From Malurus cyaneus samueli (taxonomy: Eukaryota; Chordata; Aves; Passeriformes; Maluridae), in contig CM019227.1 of the NCBI GenBank assembly GCA_009741485.1, positions 13,688,669 to 13,752,668 of the forward strand: a stretch of DNA of 64,000 nucleotides, in the 5' to 3' direction. The notes beneath the pieces are model-generated. The model was not told the DNA's origin. It saw only the letters and a program-made list of their open reading frames with translations, and made no database searches. A program made the translations under genes and the position numbers. This document shows, piece by piece, positions 26,399-38,800 of the stretch (the first letter of the stretch is position 1; every line of letters begins with the position of its first letter).

Positions 26399-29300
26399 CA
26401 AGATTATGTTAAACTGAAAGAACCACTACAAATGATGCACAAGCACTTACCAGAAACACTTGGACCTTCAAACAGGCTGCCTTCTGCATGGAAAGAAGCT
26501 TGTGGGGTATGGACACACACGGGAAGAAGTAAATCAGACGCAGATCTGGCTTGTGGGTTGTGCTTCAGGAAAGATCAAGTCAACCTGGAAATGTACTCTT
26601 AAGGAACTTTTAGGCCTTGTGTTGAAAGTATTAAAGACCCAGTTGATGGGATTCAAACATGCTGAACTCATTTTTCTGGAATATTTCTACACATAGGACA
26701 GATGAACTGCTCACATTTTGGGATATGCATCTAGGCTTAAAGAAATCTGAATTTTTCCAAGACTGCATCAGAAGCTGCTACAGAGCAAGCATATGCAGAC
26801 AAAACAGATTCTAATTAATAATCTAAGACTCCAAATGAGCTGCACCCCACACCATCATCTGGAAGCACACAAGCCTCCACAGCTACAACATTCAGAGCAT
26901 CTTCAGCAGATTCCTACTCTGAAAACTGCAATCACTTAAATCAAAGACTTTAGAATTCATTTTAGCAGCATGAAACACATCTTCAGTGATTCACATTAAG
27001 GACAACAGTTTCTCCAGGGAGAGGAAAAAAGCCTGCCTACCCCATGGGAGATCACAGATGCTCTTTCACAGGAAGTAATTTAAATGTAGCCAGGAAAAAA
27101 CAGATTTCACAGAGTGAGCTTTTTCAGCAGAAGAGCTTAGAGATGAAAGCAAAAACACAAATTATGGTTCCCTCAGTTGGATTACTGACAGAGCATCCAG
27201 TGCAAGTCTCTAGAAGATGGTCCCCCTCAAGCTGAGAAGTTCACTCACCTCAAGCACAAACCATACATTTCTTGCTGTTGGGGCTTTCAGAGAGAATAGG
27301 AAAACAGGCATTAGAACACTTTTATTGAAAACAGAATTAGTTATCTTCAGCTGGACTCTGAAATAGATATGACAATATCACTCTTACAAACTTATGGCAA
27401 AGCTCTCTCCCCAGAGCTTTGAAATTTGAATTGTATTCAAAAAAAGCACAGTAGGTATTTTTTTAAAAAAAAACAGCTAAAAGAATGGCCTAAAGCATTT
27501 TGAAGATGCAGATTTTTGTGATATGAAAGTCATCTGAACTCGATCACTTTGCAGAGAGGTAACGTTAGACACTGTCTATGAGTTATTAACTATTTCTGAT
27601 CAAGCAATTACTCAGTTAAAGAGCAGAACTTGGTATTTTCCCCCATCTTGGCCTTGCATACGTGCATTATAAATGATACTCAAGGAATGCACTTCAAAAT
27701 AAGAAAGCCAGGTTTAAACAGCAATATAAAAAGGGAAATGCCCAGGAAAGTAACAAACACTAACCTCTGGACTGGGCAGCACAGGCCTGTTCTGTGAGCA
27801 CAGGTACACAGGGCTGCATGGGCAGGAGCTGGATGTGGCCTGCTCAGAACTCCAGCAGAAACAGAACAAGGCTCCGAGCATATCCAGCTTAAATGTAGAC
27901 ATTGTGTATACCCTGCTTTGATGTTTTGTAGAAAACACACCAGGTGCTCAGAATACCAGAAAAAAATTCCTGTGGCTTGAGTTTCAGAGCTGGAAAAGCA
28001 TAATGTGTTTTTCTAAGATGCAATTGTGTTATATCATGACAACACAGAGACGCCAGGATTGCCTTTCATGCATAGCTTGCTGCTTTGCACCATCCAGAGC
28101 CAGCTTCAAATTGAAACTTAAAATAAATCTGATAGAAGGATGGTGAAATACTACAAAGCATGATTAAGACTGGTCTTGTATGCTGTTTTAACCAGTTGAT
28201 AGCACATTTAATACTGAATTTGAAGGCTCACAGCAGACTCCAGCAAGACCCGAGTACTTGTGCCCTCACCCTCACCACATCCCATCATTTCCTAATGGAA
28301 ACAGTCCCAGTGTTCCACAACCCCAATAACTGCTGGAACAGCAGCACCACCCATCAAAGGCATGTGAGAAAAGCGGCAATCTCACTGCCCACTGAGAAAC
28401 ATTTGGCTTCCATCTCTTCTACAGAAAAAGCCAGAGCTAGGTGATGATTCCATCCTACACAGAAAGGAATCTGGCTGGTTTATCCACTACAACCCGTGTG
28501 AGCTGTCCTTTTGAGACAGTCTGAGGGGCCCAGTGGGAGCAGGGCAGCAGAAAGCACCAGTGTTGACTCAGGGCTCTGAGGGAACTCCCCAGCCTCAGCC
28601 TATCCCCAAGAGTCCCATGCACAGACAAGGAGTGCCAGCTCCTTCCTCCTCACCCTACATAACCAGAGGCTCTGGAATGAGCAGCCCACGGGGCCCTGTG
28701 GCCACCCCAAACACCCACCTGGTGCAGAGAACTCCACAGAACACGAGGCACGTGCACTCCTCATTACGCCAAAGGATAACATAGCTCAAAGCTAAAAATT
28801 GAAAGATGCTGGGTTTTAGAAGCCATTTAACAATCTTTCTAAATTCCTGCTGGAACACTTCAGTGGCTAAGTAAGCGAAAAAATGTTAGCATTAATTAAA
28901 AAGGTGTTTTTTAACTTAAAAGCTCCTATGAAATAAATACTTCCTTCATAATGGAATTCTAAAACCTGCTGATGAAGTAAGAGGAAAATAGTTTGCAAGT
29001 TTAGGGACACCCACAAGAAGCAGGAAATGCTGCTAATGAAAGCACCTGATTTCACTTAAATCCAAAGAGTCTGTTGCAAAAGACTGGAAAGCTCTACTAC
29101 TGAAGTCAACACCACTTAACTTCCTAAACTATGCCACTAGATTTAAGTATTAGTGATGTTAAAGTCTGCAGAACATCTTGTACAAATGCAGCAGTACACA
29201 TCAATTTTCTGTACCTTTGTTAATCAAAATAAAGACAATAGAAAAACCTGTGTGTAAGCTACACCAAACTGCATTCCTCAAGGGAAGTCCTGATCCACAC

Positions 29301-29411
29301 AACCAAGGCAGCCTGTCAGCTCACACTAATCACATTTTGTTTGGGATTACCTATAGACTGTATTATTCAGAAACTTAAAGAACTACAAAGCAGCCTGATT
29401 AGTTGTATTTT
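26399..29411. other. AT-rich spacer downstream of HAPSTR1
   Basis: No gene, RNA or transposon was recognised. The stretch could partly belong to a longer HAPSTR1 3' UTR if the signals at 29.41 kb are not used. Confidence 0.6.
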
Positions 29412-29426
29412 TTTATTAGGTTTATT
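29412..29426 (-). terminator. Paired AATAAA poly(A) signals, candidate distal HAPSTR1 3' end
   Basis: On the gene strand AATAAA occurs at 29426-29421 and again at 29417-29412, four bases between them. A G/T-containing stretch (GGCTGCTTTGTAG) follows a few tens of bases downstream. This is the densest poly(A)-like cluster after the stop codon. Use of this site is inference. Confidence 0.4.
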
Positions 29427-32400
29427 ATGACTTAGAGTTTCTATTACTCCAGCTGGGTAAACCACATTTGAAAGTAAGTTTAACTGCAGGACTTCAATTT
29501 CAGCCAAAATCATTTTTGCATTACTTTATTGTAATATAGATTTAAATTGAACATTTAAAACTTACTTCATTAATAAGCAAGCCAAGCTCAGTAGCTTCAG
29601 TGCAGGATGTACTTTATGTAACTGCCGCACATTCAGGTTAGATTGGATGAACATGGAGAAGAGACCGGGCAACTGCACGAGTCAGAGGAGAAAGCAAAAG
29701 TAAGCACCATTTTTACCAAACTGAACAGTTTTCAAGTCACTGTTCCTTCCTGAAAATCAACTCACTTCTGGCTCCAGGAGCTACAGTTTGGATAATAGCG
29801 CAAAGCTATTTCCAGAACATCAGTTTTCTACACTGGCACAAGAAATAGTCTTCAAAGCAACAGGTACTGGATTTTTTTTATTTTGTTTTTTAAGAGACAA
29901 CCTGTTCTCCTGCGTTTATCAGGTGAATACATGCATTTTTGATCATTCTGGCAGAGGTCAAATAGCAAACAACACTTGGGGCTAAATGAAAAACAATCAA
30001 AAGTCGCCAAATATTTCAGGTACAAGCAAAAAAAACATTAATGCAACCAGTTTAATATCAAAGTCTGCTTTCTTTCAAATAAAAATGGCACAAATTAAAT
30101 AAAAAGCCAGACAAATTTAGTTTTCAATGGTAATAGATGGAATTAATGCTTCAGAGCATTAACAAGATTTATTTCACTGCAAGGAAGGACACAAGTAATT
30201 TGAATAGGCTCTGTATTTGGGCTAGACCAGCAGCACTGCTACAGTTCAGTCCCTGTGTGCAGAACTGATACCAGTGCAATATCACCTTTACCACATCAGG
30301 AGTAAAGAGTGTTAGAAGTTGCAGAGCATAAGCATCTTACTTGTACAAGCCAGTTAACAAATAAACAAGAGCTGAAGATGGTTCTCATACGTCCTATCTG
30401 TTCAGGACTCCACCTTTCTCTTAGAACAGAAAAATCCCTCTGCCAACAGTCTAATAAATACTAACAGATATATTCAGATACCATCTTCAAAATCTTTGCT
30501 GAAAATGCAGTCTCCAAATGAAAACTAGCTTTATGCAGTATTAATCTTATATAAACTAAACCTTATGAATTGTAGTTAATAGCAGTAACTGAAATTAATG
30601 TATACTGAGTCTTCAAGTGATGTGCAAGTTCAGCTATGTAACACAGGTGGGGGTTGGAGCAGTTCTTACCACTTTGCTCTGGACAGTTCTTACAGCTGCC
30701 CATGAACTACAGAGCCTCTCACTACAGTACTGTGCAGCTGCTGACATCTTCAAGGACTCTTCGGTGTAAAGAAATGTGATGGAAGCACCACAAGGCAAGG
30801 AAATCGTGCTCAAGTACAGAGCCTTGAGTACCTCACACAGCATTGTTGTCTTGCCTTGACTACAGACATCGACGAGAGGGCACCAGGGTAAAAAGGGCAA
30901 ACCTACAGGGAAATCTGCTTAACAGCGAGGAGAATACAAAAGAGATCTGACTCTACAAGCACTAAGCAAAAATCTTGAAGAGCTGTGTATTAACATGGAG
31001 CTCAAGGTGCCTTAACTTTGCCAGAAACCACAATGTTTAGTATTGGGAATCTAGCATAGCTACATTAAATCCCAGAATCAGCCTATGCTTCCAGTTAAAG
31101 CATGCATATCACCTCACTAAATACCCCTTTCCCAATGTGCAGGTTTGAAACTCTTCATTTTCTTATTCTTCCTGTGTTATCCCTTTCTGAGGCAGAGACT
31201 CAGTGGCCTTAAAAGCCAGAGCTCTCCACCAAAGACTTGCTCCGTCTACATATAAAAATAGTCAGGACACTCCGAGACTGACATCTGTCCTTCCCCATTC
31301 AGAAACGGATTTGCAGCAGATCAGTCTTGATCTCTAGTTCAGTTTTAGATTATGCTTAAGTTACGGCAGCCAGAGTTCAATCCTATGAATGTAAGCTAAA
31401 CACAAAAAGAAAGCCATTTATCCTTTTTAATTCATGCTTATGGCATGTTTATCCAGAGTTTTATAATCAACTTCCAGTTTTAAATTATTTTCTTAGCACT
31501 TCACAGAACCTGCATGTCACTCCCTCCTGAAGGGGATGGCATCACACAGAATCTTGTTTAAGTTAGTCCAAGTTTCCACATGTGACCAGAAGTCTTACTT
31601 GTTAGAACACACCCCTTTTCCAACTATTCCCCACATTCCCTCTCCTCCCACCCCTCCCCAGCAATGGGCAATTACTTCACAAGAAATGTAAAATAGGATA
31701 TGGGTGTACACAAAACCTACCCTTCACTAATACTGAACAGAAAAGCCTATTTTCCAATTACAGGACATTTTTCTCTAAATTTAGGTCAGCACTGGTGCAG
31801 TCTGCACTGTGTATGATTACCACAAGGATAATACCAATAAGTACATATATTTTCTCAAACTGATTTAAAAGCCTATGAAGTTAATTGGGGAAAAGTTTAA
31901 TATTGCTACTTCAGAGCACTAGAACACACAAAGTGAATCCAATAAAGATCCTTGTATTGATTCAATATTAAGTATTAATTGCATGACCATCATAGCACCT
32001 CTTTACATTATCACACAATCACCAGAATTATCAACTGCTTTTAAAACTAAAAAAGGGCACAGTCCAATATTTATAACTTGCACACTGTTACTATACAGAA
32101 ACTAGGTGCATGGTACAGTGCTGCAAAAATGGAAGCCTGCAGTTTTAACAAAGATGCCAAGTCATGTTGTAGACAATTTCAGTCAAACTGGCAATACTGT
32201 TTAAGCAAATACTCAAAGCAGGAAATAAAGGACAAAAAAAAAAAAAGAATTCTATAGCCAAATAAACATCTGAAATTTCCTTTCCCTTTAATAATACAAG
32301 TAAGGTCACTTTTAGCCTTGGAACAGATACATGTTCGCCTATGATGATCTTGCTAACTACTACACAATATCTGATGTCCTCTGCTAAGAATATAGTTTAA

Positions 32401-32577
32401 GAAAGCCGCAGTTACAAGAGGCATCTAATGTAATATCTAAAATTTCCTTTATGGCATTTATTGAATTCTTTGTCTTAAACAGTGAATATGGAAAGATGGC
32501 CTCATGTTTCCTTTTCAATAGTACTCTGAGGATCAAGTGGCTTTCAAGCAGCATGGTGGGTTTGAAATTTTTGCAGT
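29427..32577 (-). other. Putative HAPSTR1 3' UTR (about 3.1 kb)
   Basis: The stretch downstream of the stop is AT-rich single-copy sequence with no other gene visible. A long 3' UTR of this order is consistent with my memory of the human transcript. Its end is inferred from the double AATAAA at 29426-29412. Earlier candidate signals on the gene strand are at 32462-32457, 30173-30168, 29882-29877 and 29531-29526, so shorter 3' ends are possible. Confidence 0.45.
32457..32462 (-). terminator. Proximal AATAAA, possible short 3' UTR
   Basis: A canonical AATAAA on the gene strand lies only about 116 bases after the HAPSTR1 stop codon. If used, it would make a very short 3' UTR isoform. No strong downstream GU-rich element is obvious. 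Confidence 0.25.
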
Positions 32578-32822
32578 TTAGATCATTCTGTTGCGTTTAT
32601 GAGTTGGTGAGTCTGTAATGACATCGCCACACTGGGCTGAGGTACGCTTTCTAGTTCCACCATTGTCCAAGTGGAGTGCCATTTCTTCTGATATGAAAGT
32701 GTTCAAATCAACATCATGGAGTCCATTTCTCCTTCGACTAGCATTGGAGCCACTGCTCACGTGAGTAGGCGAGCCTGGGGTACTCGAGCGAACACTTATA
32801 CTAGCCATTGCACCACTAAGAC
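32578..32822 (-). CDS. HAPSTR1: HAPSTR1 coding exon 4 with stop codon
   Basis: The acceptor is CTCTCTCCCCAG, followed by GT CTT AGT, which completes Gly193 and continues LSGAMASISVRSS. The exon encodes residues 193-273 and ends KRNRMI then TAA at 32580-32578. It carries a Ser-rich region (STPGSPTHVSSGSNAS), the HDVDLNTFISEEMALHLDNG segment and the basic tail. All of this agrees with the human C-terminus as I recall it. The 3' UTR continues towards lower coordinates. Confidence 0.96.
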
Positions 32823-35800
32823 CTGGGGAGAGAGAGAAAAAGGGCTTCAGTCAGACAGCAAAGAAATTCAGTCCCCACCTGTGCCAGAAAGGATCACACT
32901 TAGCCGGATTCCACTGAGATATTAAAGGCACTTCATCCTACCATTTGTACCATTCCAGTCCACAGCACACCTTCTCAACTTTCAGTCCATGCAATAATCC
33001 AGTAACTTCCAGAACTGCTTTTTATGATGTTAAAAGTGAGCTTATACAGCAGATTGTAACAGCACACTGGCAAACATCAGCTCCATAAGCGTGACATGCT
33101 ATTCATAACATGGATATACTCAAGAGCAGACCATTGCAATTTAAAGGCTTCACATTGGACCAATAGTTACACAGCCCTGCCAAGGATTTTTCAGTTGAAC
33201 TGACTTGGTCTTGTTTCAACACCACCACCATGCTCCTTTGCACTCCCTGAAGGAAACTGCATGGTTTCTGCATGGCAGCACGTCTCAGACAGGTGTACAC
33301 CACAGCTAGTTTTTAAATATAAGCTTTATTTCATGGCTAGCACTCCTAGCCAACACATTAATATTGTTAAATTCAGAAAGGCACTGAAATAACAAGCAAG
33401 GAAAACCACATGACAAATCACCAAAATTTGCTATTGACAGGTCTGCAACAAATCACTACCACAGGTACCCTGCAAGTAATTTGGTTAGTGTTCAGATTAA
33501 CAGTGTTTGATTCAAACTGAAGTTTATTTCTTGCAGAAACAAGGCCATAAGAAGACAACCATGAACTTCATACTGATTTAAACATTGCCTTCTGTAACAT
33601 TACTATTACAAGTGGGACATTCCAAAACGTAAGTTTATTAAGGACCTGTACATGACAGCCTAACAACTCAGGCTGCATTTGTAGATAAAGAGGAGCTCAG
33701 AGATAAGACAAACATCTTTGCTATAACTTTTTCAAATCTGAATATTAATAGGCAAGTACAAAAACATCTGTTGGCCCTAGGAAAAATAAAGAACAGAAGA
33801 AGATAGATGTGCCTATTTTTCAAACAGTAAGAACAAGGAAACATTAAACTGTCCAGGAAGATTCTACTCTCAGTAACTTTCAAAAGCTTGAGCTCACTTC
33901 TCCAGTCTCATATTCTACACCTCTATCCAGCCATCATAAATTCAGTGACTTAGAACACGTACAATTTATAAGTCACTGAATTCACATCTTCATATACTGT
34001 CAAGTAAGCAGCCGAAAATCACTGACTGACAAGTCAAGCCTAATCAAACCTGATCTATTAGATGCTGGTAAGCCAAATAGGCAATTTCAGAGGCTCTGGG
34101 AAGAGGGAGACTGCTAGAGCTACATTTGTCACCAGAAACCTTTGGCTGATACACAAGTCAGAGTGGAACAGTCTAACCAATTTCTCTCTATTGCAGAATG
34201 AATATTAAAACCTCAAACTTGTAACAGCACAGGAAATACTTTTACACAGATCTGGCATTATGCAACAACCAATAGATACAGCTACTAATCACTAATGCAT
34301 TCTCAGGTATTTTTTTTTATAGCTCTAAGTGCTGTTCAAACAGGGCTCAGAGGCATGGTCTGAACTCTGCGAGGCACCCTGCAGATTTTACCCAATGCAA
34401 AATCATCATCTTTCATTCACAAAGGCAGAAGATATTTAAACAGCAGAAAATGTTTTAGTCTAAAGGTAACTCAGAAATTAGGTTTGTGATAGTAAACACA
34501 TAGTCTCAGGACTATAGTCAGGCTTAAATTCAAAACCATTATGAAAAGAATGTCCCATTTATCTACCAAACAAAGTAAAGCAACTACTTGATGACAGATC
34601 TATGAACAAAAAGCCAACTCAGAGACCATAAGCTGGATAAACTGCCAACCTGGATAATTTGGGCAGATAACAAATCACTTCATAATTCAAAGACATCAGT
34701 GGTTTAATTTCAACTGACATGACATACATTAGAAAAAAACATTAATTCATCCTACACATTTAAATTGGAAAAGATCTGACAGCATACAGGTGACATTTTT
34801 TCAAAACTAAATTGATTGTAGAGATTCTCCCCATCACTATTCCAAGTAAAACTGCTTTGAACACACAAGTTCAGTGTCATTACTTAAGAATCAACAATTT
34901 ACATCACTTATCAGTCATTTACTGTCATACAACTCACACCAAATGCGCAAACCAGTAATTCAGTTTTATTATGACATCTTTTTACCATGTCTAATGCCCA
35001 AGTAAGGAGAGAAATATTCTAAATAAACCTCAAAACTGACCTGTCATGTGAAAAGACATTTTTTGGCACCACACACAAACTATGTTTTTAAGTGGAGCCT
35101 TTTCAAGTAACAAGCATTCTTCAAAATAGCAGATACAGAAGCAAGTTAAAAGTTGCAGCTGTAATAGGCTGCAGCATATTCTAAACCAGACTGCCAAAAT
35201 TCACAAGCAACGCCTAAAGCAGTCACTGACTTCCCAGTATTTAGGTAATACTGAATCACTGTACATTTAAATATACAAACAACTTTCAGGAGATAATTAG
35301 AAGTTGAAATCTTCAATCCAACTTGGTGTCTAAGGCAGAAGAATAGATTTGAATTAATTTCTACAGATCAGAATACAAGGATATTGCATCACATCATGGA
35401 CTTTGAGCTACAGGTTAATCTTGCACCTCACACAGGTATTTAGTACTAGTAAGAGTCATGACTGGGTATGCTGACAGACCGAGTGACAACCTGACATCAG
35501 TTCCTGGCAGTTAACCAGATTACACAGCACTGCCCATCAATCCAGGAGAGCAGAACTGCCAAATGAAACAGTGAGCTCACAGTTCAGGACTGGCTAATCC
35601 AGCTAACATGGAAGAGTCAAAGCAAACCCGAGGCATACATTCAAATATCAAGATGCCATTTCATGGAAGCAACATCTCTGAGAATAATCTGCAATGCTCA
35701 AAAAATCTACTTTTGGTCAACAGGGAAGCTGTAGCAAGGCAGAGGCAATCCCAAAAAAAAACCACTTACTGTAAATTACTCAGAGTTTAAGCTTTCAGTG

Positions 35801-38800
35801 GACTCAGAGCTCTTCCCAAAGCATTTAAAGCAGCAACTGACACTAGGAAGTGGTAAGATGACATGACTATCAGCAAACACCATTTCCCAGCCTCAAATTT
35901 CTATACTGTGATTAACATGGCCTAATCACAGGCACATCAGTTTTGTCTATACAACAGGACAGAGATCCAAACAGCTGCTAAAGTGTTTATTTTTTTCCAC
36001 AGTTTCACAACCACCTCTGAAGTCTCCTACTCCTTTCTACCAGGGACATCTCCTTTATTATTAGAGGCCCTTAAGAAAGCACCCATGGTTCTTACCTCCT
36101 TTTTAACTTGGAAAGGTTTGAAGTGGAGGGCATATCTCAGATATTTGGCAGTACTTAGTACGTTCTCATTCCTGTCATATCTTTCAGTCATCAACAATAT
36201 GACATTTCATAGCTAATCATTTTACAGAAAGCTACATTTAAAAGTCTTATATAGTACTATTATATAGTACTATTAGAAAGAGCTGTGACCAACACTATCC
36301 ATTTTATAATTAAGTACACACCAAAAATATATTAGAATGCTTGGCTGTAAGTATGTTTCATGGATTATGAAATATGTAAGATGTTAAGTCAAAATTAGCA
36401 ACTCTATCACCACAGGCCTAAGAAACTGTAAATGCTGTTTCATCTGCACTACAACCATCTCCATGTACAACTTATTCAGGTCACTACCACAGCATAATAT
36501 ACTCGGTAGCTACTGCTCAGTATACTAATATTAACGATTGTTTTCTAGAAGTTTTAATCAGGAAGTATCAAAAGGAACACTGACACTTATCTAAATGTGA
36601 CTAAAGCAGGAATTAGTTAATAACCTCAGCTAAATACAAAATGGCATGCAAAGAGATCCTTGTCACTCCTCTATGTCATATTCACCCTTTCATAGTACTG
36701 GCTCAAAGAGCAAGTTTTAGCAGCACATACCAATACACAGTTCCATCACAGCTATATATACACACAACCTTTAAATTAAACCAATCTGAACTCTGTTCTC
36801 CCATCCCCTCTTTTACCAACTGCTACTTCTCCACTCTATTAAGTGCTCTCGTTTTAAACTGCAGTTTAATATTCTGAGAAGCACACATGAGGGCCTACTG
36901 GAAATTCAAGCTCTTAAGGGGCCACACACTTCTACATGCCAGTGTTCTTCTTACCCCAAAGAGACCAAATCCTATGAATGATACTCACAAAGTTTAAGCT
37001 AAGGAGACAAAGAACTAATACTCTCTCACTGTACTGTTGCCCTATTTTTTTTCCCAAATTCACCTATTAATTTTTGAGTAAGAATCTCAAGTCAAATGCA
37101 TTTCAGCATTACCTTTCCAAGGTTGCTTCTTCCCACTCTTCAAACCACAGCATTTTCTGACATTATGCTGGAAGAATGATCTGTGAAAAATGGAGCACTT
37201 CCCACAGTGAATGTCATGAACTGTGCACAGCCATCAACAGCACTTGGTATGCCAGCTACAGCCAGTGGCCCAGCACGTGGCAGTGTTTGGGAATCTTGTA
37301 CTATTAGCTCAGATTGATGTAATTCTGTCACTTGAAACTCATCTCTTACAGAACTGGAAATGTCAATACACATCCAGAGAGTTGGTGAAGAGACATCTAT
37401 ACCTTCCCTAGTTGCAATCACACTGCAGAGACTAATGGAAGTTAAAAACCCAACTCTCTATTTGAGATGTTGGACAAGAAAGGTATTTATCTTCTACTAC
37501 CACATCTGAAAGCACCAAGTATCGCACTGAAGTTTCACTAAAGTTTCAGAAAAATGCATTGGCACTTCAGAGTAAAATAGCATGTATTACCTTGAGATAA
37601 CTATTCAAGGTTTAAGCTTTTCTTAAAGGCTTGAACTTCTTTTCAAATATTCACAGCTCAAGTTGCCAGCCATGTTCTATTTCAAAGGTTAACCACTAGC
37701 ACACTAACACTGAAAAGCTGCTATTAAGGCAAAAGATTTTGTTTACAAGAGTTTACTCTCTCAAGAATAAAGTTCCAAAGTATCCTTCTCACTAAGTTAC
37801 ACTAAAGATTTCAGTAACAACTGCAGATCATAGGTGCCATGGAGTTAAAAGGATGATCATACACCTAAAACATTCTCCTGTTTACTTTTTTGTCATGATA
37901 ATTCTGCTTTTCGCTACTATAACAAGCTCTTTATTGTTCTGCTTTCAGGACAAGCTTTCTCTTAGTAAAAATACTGATAATCAGTATCACAAGATTAAAT
38001 TCTGGGTTCGATATCCCTAGCTTTTGTCAAAAAAACCTGTTAACCATCTTACAGAGATAAAATATAGGTCAGAAATTACAGGGTTCAAGATAGAAGAGGC
38101 AAGGCTAAAAATTTAATGTATTTCTTTTCAGATGAAACAAGTACAATTTAAAGACTGTACTGCTACCTAAGTGATACTATTCATCAATGTTTTAGTCTAC
38201 ACCCAGAATTGTGTTTGATGTTCCAGGAAATACTGAATTACTAGCTATTTTGTTACCACAGCTTCTGTGAAAATTTTCAGATTATGATGCATTTAGGAGT
38301 TACATGAGGAAAAACCAGGCACTTTCCACCATCAAAGGGTAAGACCAGCAAGTTACAATGCCATGGTCTTTAGACATACAGTAGTACCTGTTTCTGAGAA
38401 GCCAATACACCAACTCTGCTTCCACTGAGCATTACTTGATGTCATAGACTATTCATACCTATCCCTGCTTCACTAAAAGAGGTCTTGCTGAGAGCAGCAA
38501 AGTTTTAGCATTGCTGCTCAAATCTAATTCAACCCATCCACATGATCAATAAAGAAATATTCTATTTCCACCAGGAAGCCAACCAGCACAAAACAGCCCC
38601 AAACCTTTACATGCCTTCAAAAACTCCCCTCAAAACCTCGGTGCTGAACACTGGCCTGGACTGCTACTCACCATTCTCAGGTTCCCTCATCACACCTAGA
38701 AGCAGCACTGTCAAACAATGTGCCAAGAATGACAATAAGCATTCACCTAATGAAGACAATTTACTGAAGATACTTGGCAGGTTTCAAAATCAAAACATAT

